DNA from: Lotus japonicus
Lineage: Eukaryota; Streptophyta; Magnoliopsida; Fabales; Fabaceae
Reading direction: 5' to 3'
DNA length: 64,000 bases
Assembly (NCBI RefSeq): GCF_012489685.1
Contig: NC_080041.1
Coordinates: forward strand, 21,391,802 to 21,455,801
Position numbers and translations under genes: made by a program. The notes below the pieces were generated by a model. That model saw only the letters and a list, made by a program, of their open reading frames with translations, was not told the DNA's origin and did no database searches. Below are positions 22,237 to 34,855 of the stretch, one piece after another (position 1 is the first letter of the stretch; the number at the start of each line of letters is the position of its first letter).

Positions 22237-22288
22237 ACCCTTAGTTAAAGTTTTTTTTTTTTTTTTTTGAACAGACCCTTAGTTAAAG
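22237..22288 (-). repeat. Tiny poly(T) insertion with 14-bp target duplication
   Basis: ACCCTTAGTTAAAG is at 22237-22250 and exactly at 22275-22288. Between are 18 T plus gaacag, a minus-strand CTGTTC plus poly(A). Confidence 0.65.
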
Positions 22289-22667
22289 TGAAGTATATCT
22301 CAATTGTTCCATTGGGTAATTAAGTACATGCCAATGCGTATTTGATGCAGTAGGGCACGGACACTCTCAAAATGTTTCACACAATTGAATTCAATGTGTG
22401 CCTCAAAGTTGGAGCAGCCTAATGTACACAAACAATAAAATTATCCAACTTTGCACAAGACTTGTTTATCCACTATAGGGCTTAGCCGGTTTTTATCATT
22501 TTTTGAATAACAAAGCTAATGTTTTGTTTTTAGTTTTGGCCCTAATCTATCTCAAATTTTATTAGGAACCCACCTCTATTAATTCCATCACCTCTTCCTT
22601 CCCATCCATCTCCAACCCTGTCCCTCCCCTCAACTTTCATGTCCTCCATCTCAACCACGACCACCAT

Positions 22668-22870
22668 CTAGACCTTCTCCTCCCCACCACCCCACCGATC
22701 ACTTATATTTTGACCCACCCCCACCTCCTTTCTCCAACAACACCATATATGCACGAGCAACGCAAGATCCTCAATGAATTGAATCCGGTTGTTGGAGAGA
22801 TCAAGACCCACCTGAACCAAGAACTCGAGCCCGCTAGCGATGCGGTTGTCGAAGAGGTTCAACTTCTGGA
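22668..22870 (-). pseudogene. Possible LRR-protein fragment
   Basis: The minus-strand frame reads KLNLFDNRIAS then GLDLSNNRIQFIEDL. This is the leucine-rich-repeat rhythm of the LDLSNNRI type, with about two repeats. It is bounded by stops and followed by low-complexity codons. The parent protein cannot be named and the piece is too short to be functional. Confidence 0.35.
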
Positions 22871-23266
22871 CATTCTAGAACCTTGGGAACCGTCAATGTT
22901 TTCTATAGAAAAGTGTTGAAGGTTCACGCGAGGTCATTCACGCGTCCCTTTTCATCACAGTATGAAGATGAGTTTCGAGAGGTTGGTCTGTTTACCTTGA
23001 AAGCGACACAATGGTAGGTTATGAAATACATTCAAATGGATGAATACTTTGATTCCTGCCTCATTAGCATCCCTGATTCGATTGCCTTCCAGACTCAATC
23101 TTTTGACGGGATCTTCTTTAGCTGAACCTGAGTTCGATTAAAGCTGACCTCTCTCATTGACCTTGGCTAGGTTTTGATGAAGACAACACCATAAAAAAAA
23201 GAAAATGTTTGAAGACATGAAGATTGAAAAGCACAAAGTTTCAAGATTATATAGATAAGTTTTATA

Positions 23267-23533
23267 TTTCCTCCATTCCTATTTATCTGTCCAGGAAGAG
23301 AAGGTTCACACAAATTAAGGAAAACAATTAATTACGGTGATTTTCATACAAGTATTATTTGTTTTCCTATATCACCCTTTAGAATGTATTTTATCTTTTT
23401 TCATTTATTGTTTCTGTAAGGGCATTTCTTGGAAAAATATCAATTAATGCTCTCTTGAAACTCTAAGTGGACAGATATATAAGAACACATTTTTTTCCAA
23501 AGTGGACAGTTAATTAATAAGGAACGGAGGGAG
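23267..23533. mobile_element. Stowaway (Tc1/mariner) MITE
   Basis: The left end TTTCCTCCATTCCTATTTATCTGTCCA and the right end, read inverted as CTCCCTCCGTTCC, match the Stowaway terminal consensus. TA lies on both sides (23265-23266 and 23534-23535). Length is 267 bp, AT-rich and non-coding. Confidence 0.8.
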
Positions 23534-23687
23534 TAGCTTTGTAGTTATAGGTATTTGTCTTTGATACTTCAATTCAAGTTTAATATCACCTAAGGCTCAT
23601 TAAAATATGGGTATAATGTTTTCCAATTTAAAAGAGGTAGAAACCACTAAAGTAAGATTTAATAATGAATTTACAAGTGGTTTATTT

Positions 23688-23823
23688 AGTGCGTGTTTTG
23701 AAAATCCAAATGGATCCACATCTAGGTGTGATCCATATCTAGAGAAGCAACAAATAGTTGATTTTGGAAAAACGAATCCACATCTAAAGAAGTGCTAGAA
23801 TCGAAACCAAACATACACTTAGT
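23688..23823. repeat. Short MITE-like inverted repeat pair
   Basis: 'ttagtgcgtgttttg' at the left and, inverted, 'ctaagtgtatgtttggtttcg' at the right, with 'ggatccacatct' repeated inside. About 135 bp. Confidence 0.35.
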
Positions 23824-25639
23824 GGAGATTAAATTTTGTGTAACAGGTTATCAGATATGTATAATAGTTTACCATAGGTTACCAAAGGAAGCATGTAATC
23901 GATTACATAATTCTTGTAATCGGTTACACGTGACTATAGATGCATTTTTTTATGTTTAAACTCGACCAATGTGTCTTCAAACGTTATGCAACTATTCCCT
24001 TGAACCATTGTGACTTCCTACACTTTATGTATACTTAGTTTAAGCTTTGAATTCGTGTTACAACTTTCATATATCACATAGTTTTTGAGAGAATCTTTCA
24101 AGTTTTTCATAGAGGGTAAACTTTGTAAAATGTTCAGAAAACAAAAAATTAAAAGCCTTATGTGATATTGTACTTGAAAGTGACATTGACAAGGATTCTA
24201 TCTTCTTAATTGAATATAGATTCCTGGGTCATTGAATTTTTTTTATTCTTCTCTTGAATCGGTGTGATTCTTGTGCATATATCTTGATCAATCTTATATT
24301 TTATTATGATGTTAGGTCTATTTAAAAAAAAAATCAGCTATGTCTTTAATTAATTAGTATTATGCTCTTTCTCATTAGTCATTACTCTGACGGGGAAGAA
24401 GTAAAAGAGAGAAAAAGACTCCATCAATGCAATAGAGGAACATTGTGATTATGAGGACAAAGAAAAACATGGCATTCTCAGCTGGATACTGAAAGTTATA
24501 TCAACAATTTCACTAATCCACTCATTACTCTTTTTATTCTAACAAAGGTGGCAAGATTCCCTTCTCCATGTCCACATCCCCACCACCTCTGTATTATACC
24601 AAAACACTGATAATAATTTAATACCATATCTACCCCCACAAGTTCACCTGATTGGCCTCTATGTGGATCCCACATACTACTTTCACATGTTATTGGTCAC
24701 TGCCCCAGGCCCCAATTCAATTGCATGGGCCAATTCGACAAACACATCAAATATTGCTTTGTAGATATATATGTGCTTCTATTGGTGTAGCACAATACAC
24801 TACAAGCATGTTTCAAAGAAGGACATATTTGTTTCTTTAAATTTTGGTAAATAAGAAATTCACGAGCACTTGGAGAATTAGATTAAATTTTTTTAGTTCT
24901 TTTTATTGAAAACTTTTAGATGTTTTATATGAACTTAATGAAGAATATAATAAATGTTCTTGAAAATATCAGTAAAAGAAACAATTTTAGGACGAAAAAG
25001 ACAGGGATTAAGAAAACAAACAGAAAAGTAAATTTAAATTGGTAAATAAAATTATAAGAAAAAAAACTTGTAATTTAAAAAAAAAATAATTAAAAGTTAA
25101 CTTATATTTATTTTCTAACCCCTCAATAATTTTTTTCCTACTCAACTCTTCATTTATTATTTTCCTCCCCCAACCAAAGTGCAATTATTAATTTTTTATT
25201 TAACACAAAAATTATTATTTTTAAATAGAATATTATTAAAGAAGACCACATCATCAAAATGTTAAATTTTGGATGGAAAACCGACGGAAAACCAAAAGTG
25301 CAACCGGGTGTAAATTTTAGGGATGTTTTTTGCTAATTCTTTAGTTGGGGGACGGTTTTCGCAGAATGGCCAGAGTTGGGGCCAAAAGTGCAAAAAAGCC
25401 AAAAATGAATTGATAACCTACTATAACCGGTTAAAGTAAGTGGTGTAAAATTGCACTACTCTTAGAGTGGTGCATATTAGGTAGAACCCTTTAATTATGT
25501 AAATTTCGTATTAGTTTTTTTATATCTTAAAGTTTCATAGTTTAGTACAGAGAGATGAAGTAACATATATGAACTTACAATTGACGCTGAGAAATTCTTT
25601 ATTAAGGTTAGTGGTTTATATATTAAAGTTTCATAGTTT
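23824..25639. other. Intergenic AT-rich region, no gene
   Basis: A palindromic TGTAATCGATTACA and a near copy, 'TGTAATCGGTTACA', lie at about 23895-23930, a motif pair often seen in plant repeats. The rest to 25640 is AT-rich with no recognisable coding sequence. Confidence 0.4.
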
Positions 25640-26600
25640 CATCCTTTCCACAGTTCATACTGAGTAGAGGATGTTCCTGCTCTAATAGTAACTCTGTTAT
25701 GAATATAGCATGCAGTATTCATAGCTTCAGCCCAAAACTAATAAGGAATATTTTTGGCATGCAACATAACTCTGACTAATTCCTGCAGAGTTCTATTCTT
25801 TCTTTCAACAACTCCAATATATTGAGGTGTGATAGGAGCTGAAACTCATGACTGGTTCCTTCTGATCCACAGAATTCAGAGAATTTAGAATTCTCAAACT
25901 CCTTACCATGATCACTCTTAATTCTTACAATGACACAACTCTTCTCATTTTGAAGTTTCAAACAGAGGTTCTTGAAGATTTTAAAAGTATATGAATTTTC
26001 TCTAATGAAATCCACCCAAGTATACCTGGAAAAATCATCAACACAAACAAACACGTACCTTTTTCCTCCCAGACTTTCCACTTGCATGGGACTAGAGCTG
26101 GGTAAGCGGGTTGAAGTCCGCGGGCCGGCCCGTGAGACCGTGGGCTAGTGCGGGCTATAGCCCGGAAAATAGAGGACCGCTAAAATGCGGGCCAGCGCGG
26201 GGCGGGTCAATGCGGGGCGGGCCTACGAGGGCAAAAAAGGGGGTGAGAGAGGCCAAAGCCCGCAGATCGGCCCGCGAAACCGCGGACTAGTGCGGGCTAT
26301 AGCCCAGAAAATAGAGGACCGCTAAAATGCGGGCCTACGCGGGGTGAGCCACCCGCGTACCCAGCTCTACATGGGACTCATGAGATCCATGTGCAACAGT
26401 TCAAGGACCTTTGTTGTGGTCTGATGTTGGAGCATCTTGTGGGACATCATGTTTGTTTGCCAATCTGACATTCTACACACATTCTTCCTTCACCTATCTT
26501 CAACTTAGGCAGACCTCTTATGACTTCTTCAGTGATGATCTTCTACATACTCTTGAGATTGAGATGACCCAGTTTTTGATGCCACAGATTTATCTCATCT
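25640..26600 (-). pseudogene. Copia integrase, split by a MITE
   Basis: On the minus strand the frame reads CRMSDWQTNMM and LELLHMDLM (first catalytic Asp) up to 26377. It then jumps the MITE and resumes with ESLGGKRYVFVCVDDFSRYTWVDF and IKSDHGKEFEN (second Asp). Remnants of the C-terminal part, ending in CYIHNRVTIRAG, run to about 25640, with stops. It is clearly inactive. Confidence 0.75.
26093..26369. mobile_element. hAT-type MITE inside the copia integrase
   Basis: An 8-bp duplication, CATGGGAC, lies at 26085-26092 and 26370-26377. Terminal inverted repeats start TAGAGCTGGGTA, followed by (a/c)GCGGGT. The interior is unusually GC-rich for this window and consists of two tandem versions of a unit containing 'cggactagtgcgggctatag' and 'aaaatagaggaccgctaaaa'. 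No coding capacity. Confidence 0.85.
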
Positions 26601-26719
26601 TCTTTAGAAATTAAGCATCTTGAGATGTGAGACTTCTCCTGTGAGATCCACATATAGAAATTATCCTTTGATCTGACTCCTCTCATTAGCACTTCTTGGT
26701 CATCTGTAGTAACAACACA

Positions 26720-27055
26720 TTATGTTTTCCTGAACTTCACATCAAGCCCTTGATCACAAAGTTGACTTATGCTGATTAGATTGATAGTTAACCCTTTAAC
26801 AAGTAATACATCAGTCAAATCAGGAGATCCAGAACCTACAAGTCTTCCAATTCCCTTGATCTTCCCTTTGGCTCCATCTCTAAAAGTGGCATAGTTGCTT
26901 GAGTGACCCTTGATATTTTCCAGATAGCTCTTGTCTCCTATCTTGTGTCTTGAACATCCACTGTCAAAATACCAGTCTTCCCTTGATGAAGCTCTGAAGG
27001 ATGTGTGAGCAACGAGACTTGAGAATTCACCTTTGGGTTTCCATTTCTTCTTCAT
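26720..27055 (-). pseudogene. Copia aspartic protease
   Basis: The frame carries WYFDSGCSRH, the D-S-G active-site motif of copia proteases, followed by DVLLVKGLTINLISISQLCD, the conserved end of the gag-pre-integrase junction. Broken from its neighbours by stops. Confidence 0.75.
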
Positions 27056-27865
27056 CTGGGTGCTCTCTCTGAGCTTCTTGACTGATTAGGTATCTGAGGA
27101 TAACCATATAGCTTGAAACAGTAAGGCCTTATGTGACCATTTCTCCCACAATAGTGACATATCCATGAGGCACTTCTGACACTTTTGTACTGAGGAGTCA
27201 TATGTTGAGGCACATGCTGGGACATCTGTCCTGACAACAGGTTGTTGCTTGGTTTCTTGAATTCAGATTGTTTTGTAGCACCTACAAATTCTTTTGATAC
27301 CTTATGACCTTCCTTGTTTATAGTCCTGTAGTCAAAACCAATACCCTTCAAACTTCTCCTATGTTTGCTTTTTTCTTTAAGAATCACATCTAGCATGTCA
27401 GAACCATTATTCAACATTCGAAGGGACTTGTGTATGGTTTCAAGCTTGTTCTTTAGAGATGTTACTTCCTCCTGTAACCCTGCATTAACACCCATCAACT
27501 TTACCTTTTCAACAGTATCAATGTCTTTCAACTTTGATTTTCAGTCATCAAGCTCTTCTTTCAGCTTAGTACTAATTTCATACAACTTTTCTTTTTGAGA
27601 AGTTAGCTGTTCTATTTCACTTTCATGCTCTCTCACACGTTTACATGCTTCCTTTCACTTGTTATGCAATAACCTATATGTCTCATCTCGTTCTTCATCA
27701 ATTATATCCTCATCACTAGTGTGATGTTCATCAATCATTCCGGAGAAAGGAGTAACCTTGTTAGCAGAGACCTCATCTTCCTCATAGGTGTCTTCATCTG
27801 ACCAGGTCACCACCATGATTTTCTTCTGCATTTTAAGGTAGGTAGCACACTCAGTTCTAATGTGG

Positions 27866-28780
27866 TCATATCTTCACATTCATGACACTGCACTCCTCTA
27901 TTCTGACCAGATTTATCTTCCTCTTTGGTCTTTCGCTGAAAGTTAGAGATTTAGAGTTGTCGAACTTCATGTCCTGGACATTAAACTTGGTTCTCCTGTC
28001 AATCTTTCTCAAGACTCTATTAAACTTTCTGCCAAGAAGAGCTAGAGCTTCAGAGAGGTTTTCACTTTTACAATCAATATCATCAGTGTTTGACACAAAA
28101 GCATTGCTCTTATTTTTCTTCTCAGTCTTGTCACCAAAATTTAACTCAAACGTTTGCAGAGATCCAATGAGTTCATCAACCTTCATGCTACCAATGTCTT
28201 GCGCTTCCTCAATTGCAGTGACTTTCATAGAAAACTTCTTGGGTAGGGATCTCAAGATTTTCCTCATAAGTTTCTCATCTAACATAGGTTCTCCCAAGAC
28301 AAAAGATGAATTAGCCAAATCACGCACACGCATATGAAATTCTGAGATTTTTTCCTCTTCAGTCATCCTCATGTTCTCAAACTGAGTAATAAGCATTTGA
28401 AGTCCTGACATTCTCACTCTAGTTGTTCCTTCACGTGCAGTCTTCAGAATATCCCAGGCTACCTTAGCATCAATACAGGTATTGATAAGTCTAAACATAT
28501 TTTTGTCGACACCATTGAAGATGGCATTCAAAGCTTTAGAGTTTCCCAGAGCAGCTTCATGTTCTTCTTTTGTCCATTCTTCCTCAGGTTTTTCAGTTGT
28601 CGCGATTGAACTTCTTTCAGTTTGTTCCCTGGTGGGATGTTTCCAATCTTTGGCAATTGCTTTCCAAGTCTTACTGTCAATTGACTTGAGAAAGACTGTC
28701 ATGCGTACTTTCCAGTAGTCATAGTTAGCATCATCCAGAATGGGCGACCTGTTGACTGATCCTCCCTCCTTATCACCCAT
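27866..28780 (-). pseudogene. Copia gag, UBN2/DUF4219 type
   Basis: Open frame of 304 codons from the ATG at 28780. It has the DUF4219-type start (SPILDDANYDYWKVRMTVFL) and the gag core (AWDILKTAREGTTRVRMSGL, then LPKKFSMKVTAIEEAQD). The reading continues with frame changes into a coiled-coil-like Lys/Glu segment at 27540-27860. It then reaches a CCHC knuckle, CHYCGRNGHIRPYC, at about 27140-27180. It encodes the capsid-like protein that packages element RNA. The downstream frame breaks make the polyprotein non-functional. Confidence 0.8.
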
Positions 28781-29761
28781 GAGAACTGAATCTATCTTCC
28801 CTGTAGCTCACCCAACCAGAACAGGGTACCTGCTATGATGTCAATTGAAATTCTAGTTACCTTACAGTTGATGTTCTACGCGATGCTGGAACAATAGACT
28901 CGACAATGGATCAACAATGAATAAAAACAAAAACTTAAAAGCATAAGAACACAACACAAGAGTAGTTAACCCAGTTCGGTGAAACTTCACCTACGTCTGG
29001 AGGGTTTTCACCCAAAGAAAGGAAATCCACTATCTCAAGATGTAGGAACTACAGACACTCATGAACACCACAACTCATAGTTCTCTTCCTAATCTACCCA
29101 GTGTATTTCTACTTAGTATTCCCCCTAAGTATGAGAGTCCCTCTCACTTTCTCTCAATAACTACCATAGTGATTGATAAGAACAACAACAATCAGAGTTT
29201 TAACACTCAACGAACACAGAACACAACCTTGCCTTATAGAACCAACGAGTAAGGTTTGCTCACAAAGAAAAAAGGACTAAAAGAACAACCCTAAAACACT
29301 TGATCTTCTCTCTCAAAGTTTTAGTAGTCTTCACCATTTAGGTCTTCATATTTATATGCTTCAGCAGCCGCACTAGGGTTTCCAGAGACTAAAGCAAGTA
29401 GTCCAACAGCAGCAAATCAAAACACAATCTTCAGGATCATGATTGCGTTACAAAAAAATCAACCATTAAAAATAGTAGAGACAAATCTTCAATCAAAGAT
29501 TGTCTCAACAAATAAACCAGCCCACAATAAATGAAACCTCGATACAGCTACTTAAACCGCAAGTAACCACAAAAAAATCTTCTCAAGATTTTCCAGGGCA
29601 CACACAAGCACTCCAAATAAGGGACTAATGTCCTGTGCTACTCATAGGCAGATGGCACAACATCTGCTCCGACATCAGATTGTTTTTGACAAAATGCAAG
29701 ACAACCACAATAACAACATCATGTAATAACAACAACTGTCTAAAACAAACCTTCTGCACCC

Positions 29762-30362
29762 TATATCCTCTAAATCAATTGTAGAGCCAAGCCAGCAATG
29801 AGAAAGCACCACCACTCGCCCACACAGATCAAACACCTCCAAAATAAAAGTCTTTTAAACATTGGATTGGATTGGAAACCCATTCATATAAGGAGTGTTG
29901 AAAGTCTTTACTTTTTTCAATAAGCCACTGCCAGGATCTGATTTGGACCAATTCCACAACTCTGTCTACCTCCACTGCAACATTCTGGAAAAGTAAATTA
30001 TTCCTCCCCAACCACAAAGACCAGATCACCGCAAGCCACACCGCAACTCATAATTGATTTTGTTTCTCATTCGAACATGGCAGATTATGTTGCAGCAAAT
30101 TACCACGACATGTCCTATGAAAGGCAATATGAATTCCCACCCACTCATAGCATCTGCACCAAATCTGCGACGCAAACTGACAGTTAAAGAACAAATGTTC
30201 TACAGTTTCCTCCGCCTCATTGCATAGCAGACATCGAATATCACCATCAAGGGGAATGACCTTCCTACTAATTTGCAGGTTCACTCTAGAGGGGATCCTA
30301 TCTAACACCACCCTCCACGCAAAAGCACAGACATTAGAAGGAACAACTTTTGACCAAACCAT
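29762..30362 (-). pseudogene. LINE zf-RVT fragment
   Basis: The minus-strand frame begins at 30362 with WSKVVPSNVCAFAWRVVLDR and IPSRVNLQ, then CLLCNEAEETVEHLFFNC, the Cys/His zf-RVT signature. After a stop near 30046 it continues with WSLWLGRNNLLFQN and LYEWVSNP. It is the same LINE family as 6847-8217: both have CRxxLLQHNL before the break. Only the last third of ORF2 is present. Confidence 0.75.
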
Positions 30363-30439
30363 ATGTTATAAACCTCCTGATCCTCAGGATGATCGAAAAG
30401 TATTGCTTGACTTATGGATGCTCCGGTGGCAATGATTAG

Positions 30440-31420
30440 TACATACCTCTTGCTGGATTTCTTTTCCTGTGTAGTGAAAAACTATTTGTTAGTTTTATTT
30501 CATATGGATTGTGGATCATGTTCCAATTATATCTAATCTAAGATTGATGGGAATATTTATTGTTCGAACTTCATTTTTAGCTGAATGTGTGATGCAAATG
30601 ATACTGAGTTAAATCTATTATCTATATCTAAATTGCCTCAGATTTTTATGATGTCTCATAAATTTTTATTTCTTCTTCAAATGTTGTCTCTTTATATATA
30701 ATCCCCCAATTTCTCAATATACTTGACCCATTTATATAGCTAGCTTTTTTCATAGTTGCATGAAACCAAATTAGAATGTATTATATGAAAATCATACATA
30801 TCATTCTACCACTGAATTTTTATTTATCTTTACGTGAACACATTAAAACAAGTTTCAAGAAAATGGAGACGTATATCAATCAATGCATGTTGCGAATAGA
30901 GCTACACAGTGATCAAAGTGTAATCTAACAAAAATGAATATTTCTTCAAATTGTTTTGCATGCATTATATTGCGACTAGAGATAAAAAAAAATGCTCATA
31001 TTCACTTGAATAGCTCTAGCTAACACCATTAAGTGTTTCCAACTGGTTATCATTGTATCTTCTACTACATACTTAACTATTTTTAAATTTGTTGTTCTCA
31101 AGATTCGCTAGGGTTATCCAATAACACTACCTTCCGATGAAATACATGGGCTATTCGGTTTTAGCTTTCGTTTGACACTCTTTGTTGTAGTGTAATATTT
31201 GATAAAAAAAAAAGTTAACCTTTGAGGAACTATCAACTGCAATATTAGAAAAATATTCTATGTAAAAATATTAAGACAATGTCGCCTTTGAAGATAAGTG
31301 TTGCATTTTAATTCAATTAACATAAGTGGTATCTAATCAGAGGGGAGCATTGTAATGTCACCTCTCACAAATTGATTATAACATAATCAATATATTTGAA
31401 TATGTACTGAAAATGACACA
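30440..31420. other. Intergenic, AT-rich, no gene
   Basis: No coding frame with recognisable features and no clear repeat structure. Confidence 0.4.
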
Positions 31421-31426
31421 AAAAAA

Positions 31427-31501
<75 letters not shown>
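31427..31501 (+). repeat. (TATC)n microsatellite
   Basis: About 18 uninterrupted tetranucleotide units. It runs straight into the predicted 5' terminus of Helitron 1. Confidence 0.95.
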
Positions 31502-32885
31502 ACTATATATAAAGGGAGAGTTTTTGCAATCTTGAGGGCAACTTTGTCATTCAATAATTATTACACTATAATCTAATTATTTACATGGGTATTTAAGTAA
31601 AAATACACATTATTTACTAAAAATGCAATCACAGTCGTCCATTCCATTGCAACCTCTCATCTTCCGTCAATTTCTTCTATGCCTTGAGAACACTTTATGA
31701 CTTAACAATGTATTGATCTTTCACTATTCTAATTGTTACAACTTTTCTAATTTAATGATTTTATGACTTTTCATTTTCCAAAACTCCTCTTCATAATTTC
31801 AATTTATTCTAAAATGAAAAATATTCAATAATTGGATTGAGGAAGAGAATTGTTGAAACTTTTCACATTTTTCATGGTTTATTCTCCATGTATAAATACT
31901 CTTCATCTGTTTGATTTATCTGCATCCTTTCAACTTCATCCAGCAATGACTACATATCAGAACTCAACTAGCTTATGTTTTAGGTTTCAAGTTTTGTAAA
32001 TCCCTGCACAAAACATCAAAGGAGTTTCCACTTAATGTTTATGTTCTGTTTTGTTATTTATTTTTTTCTTTAGATTTTTTGTAAGGATGTAAGATGTCAG
32101 GATTTCATGAACAACGACTTGAATTTGGTTGAAACCTTGATATTTTTAATGTTTTGAGCCTATAAAATAAGGGAAACTCAAGTTTATCAATTTCATTTTT
32201 ATATGATTTACTTTTTTATATCTGTTCTTCTTGGTTCAAAACCAATTCAAGAGGTATGTATTGAGTGACCAAATTTTGAGTCTTTCTTTTCTTTAAATTG
32301 TATCTTTTTATCTGAGGTCAATTGTTGTTGCAGATCCACTCTATAATGCATTAGTGCGGATATATTCATTTCCTCTTAATTTTTCTTGAAGAATTTAGTA
32401 TATGGCTAAGAGAAGCTTTTGTAAACATCCTCAAGGGGCTGGTCACACCTGACAAATTGGTTTCTAGCGGCCCAATTATTCATTCATATCACTATTTAAC
32501 ATTTGAATTGTCATTGGATAATTTCTAACAGGTATTTTTTGTAAGGTGGCATCCATTTCTTTTTCTTGCTTTCTTTGTTCAATTGTGAAGAAATTTTGTT
32601 TCCTTGGGTGTCATCCATATGTCTTATGTCAATTTTTTGCATTCTTTGTCCAATTGAGAATGATTGTTTCTCAACTTATTTCTTCTAAATGAATGAAAGT
32701 ATTTGCTTTCGGAAAAAAAGATCCATATAGATTTTAGACCTATATATCATGAAGGCATTTTTGTATAAAAAATGGATGAAGGGACAAAAATTAAAATTCT
32801 CTATTTTAGAGGGACTAAAATCAATGAAAAATTGAATGGGGACCAAATTCAATAATTGACTATTTTAGGGGACAAAAACCATATT

Positions 32886-32945
32886 TAACCCTAAAATAAA
32901 AATAAAAATTTAAAATAAAAATAAAAATAAAATAAAATAAAACAT
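32886..32945 (+). repeat. AAATAAAAT-type simple repeat
   Basis: Low-complexity 'ataaaaataaaaataaaataaaataaaa' inside Helitron 1. Confidence 0.8.
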
Positions 32946-33476
32946 AAAATAAGTTTTAAAACTTCATATTGGTTATATATCTATTAATTAACATATTTAA
33001 AGATAAAAATTTAAACATCAAATTATTTTTTATATATTATACATTAAATCGTTTTAGTTATACAAAAGTTAGAAAATTAAAAACCTTAAAGATTTATTTT
33101 AAATCACACTTTAAAGTTTCTAATTATGTGACAAAATTCTTTTCATTTCTACAATCTCAATCAGATGTGGATGCGGTTACTATCATATAGAAGTTATAAA
33201 ATAAAATTACTATCCTTTTATTTTTTAGAAAGGAAAAAATGTATTAATCACAGCTTTGAGAACAAAGCTTAAGTGGATACAAAATATGCATTTTTAACTT
33301 GGTACTTCACTTTCTTTATAAATTAGTTTAGATTTAGACTTGTTGAAATATTAATCAACTCATAATTAATATTAATAAAAAAACCATAAACGTTAAAGAT
33401 CATTCAACAAAAAAACTCTCTAACTCTTCCTCTTGATCTTCCTTCATCAATGTCATTATATGAACTTATACTATTA

Positions 33477-33514
33477 ACTACAACATTAATATCAAAAAAA
33501 AAACTACAACATTA
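33477..33514 (+). repeat. Tiny poly(A) insertion with 12-bp target duplication
   Basis: ACTACAACATTA is at 33477-33488 and 33503-33514. The 14 bp between are atatc plus nine A. It is nested in Helitron 1, so it is younger than the Helitron. Confidence 0.6.
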
Positions 33515-34490
33515 TTTTAAATAAATTTAATATTATTTATTTCATATGAGTTATGAAACTTAAAAATACAAACTTAATATTAAATAAGATCTTTAAAAAA
33601 AATACCACTTCTATCTATAAAGTACAATAAATTGTTATATCAAAAGCATCAATTATATAAACAAAGACAAACGACACAAAAAAAATACACTCATAAAAAA
33701 CCTACGATAAAAAATATACAATCAAAAACATAAATTAACACTTCGATAAAAAAATCTAATTATCAAAAAAATATTGTTTATACTCATTTTTCATACGAAT
33801 AAATAATTTAAAAAAAATCATAAGGAGCACAATACAAAATTTAAAAAAATCCCCCGTGCAACGCACGGGTAAAAAATACTAATATTACATGAGAAAGGAG
33901 AATATCCAAGAAGGCGATAGCAAGAATAAAATAAAATAAAGTTAAAGTTAATTGATTTTTAAGTTCTTACAAATGAGTGAACAAAGAAAAATAAATGTCA
34001 TTTACACTGTATCCTCCCATTTATAGTAACACTAGTACTTTTTACCCGTGCGATGTACGGGGGATATTCATTTTTGTTTGTCGTCTGTAATTTTTAAAAA
34101 ACTTGTGTTAATTTTATTTTGTTTATTCAAATAATTATAAAAGGCACTATCAAGTGTGAGTAAGTCTAACATACAAATAAAATGACAATTTTGAGCTGTT
34201 TATAAGTAAGATGATTCATACACCTAATGTTTTAAGATTTTGGGTGAAAAATGAGGTGTTCAACACACTTGTGTTTGCTGTTTACCCAATGTGATGATGT
34301 GATGATCCCTCATAGTTTTAAACATATTTTGTGCCCTAACGCCACCATGATATTAATGTTGTCAGCTCAAACAATATTGTGTCCAATGAGAGTATTTGAA
34401 ATCAACGAAAAAATATATGAATAGTAAGTTGAGTAATATCTCATTTACGATCTGAATATTTGATTATTGTCAAAATGAACCTCATCAATA

Positions 34491-34554
34491 TTTGTATACC
34501 ACAACAAAACACAACAATGTGAATCTCCTATGTAAAGGGTTTGGCACGAAGCAG
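34491..34554 (+). repeat. Inverted repeat arm A within Helitron 2
   Basis: Near-perfect complement of 37935-38000: both contain 'gtgccaaaccctttacat' and 'gtggtatacaaata' (in opposite orientations). Confidence 0.7.
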
Positions 34555-34855
34555 ATTTAAAAAAAAGAAGAAGAAGAAATTGGGACATTTATAAGATATG
34601 AGGCAAATAGAGTAGGATATAAGTTACAAAGATAACTCTTTTATTAGATATTTATGACTCCATATAATCATGATACTGTTTTGATCACACTAATTAAATT
34701 GGGGTGATTTACAACATAAAATCATCTTATTTTTCATGTTTTTTATGTCTTTCATATAATTAATTCACTTAACGTTTGAAAATGTGAAGAGTTTCAAAAA
34801 AGAAAATGTGAAGTTTTTTTATAATATGCGAAGTGATTAACATTTAAGGAAAGAA

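Larger units (their letters stand above)
25640..29750 (-). mobile_element. Ty1/copia retrotransposon, 5' half only
   Basis: Reading on the minus strand: an LTR-like stretch (from about 29750 to 28846), a primer-site-like 'tgacatcatagcagg' (28843-28829), gag with a zinc knuckle, protease, then integrase up to about 25640. Reverse transcriptase and RNase H and the 3' LTR are missing. A 277-bp hAT MITE sits in the integrase. The outer border of the LTR and the 3' break were not pinned down, so those coordinates are approximate. Confidence 0.75.
31497..33882 (+). mobile_element. Non-autonomous Helitron 1
   Basis: The 5' end reads TCTATACTATATATAAAGGG. The 3' end has a perfect 7-bp stem hairpin, CCCGTGC-AAC-GCACGGG, at 33853-33869, then CTAA at 33879-33882 followed by T. 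This fits the Helitron rules of 5' TC, 3' hairpin plus CTRR, and insertion next to T without target duplication. About 2.39 kb. No RepHel replicase is visible and no gene fragment was recognised inside. The 'AAAGGGAGAGTTT' start matches Helitron 2. Confidence 0.75.

Noticed and set aside
31427..31501. Regular short repeats resembling an array
   Set aside because: Pure tetranucleotide microsatellite with no spacers; not CRISPR.
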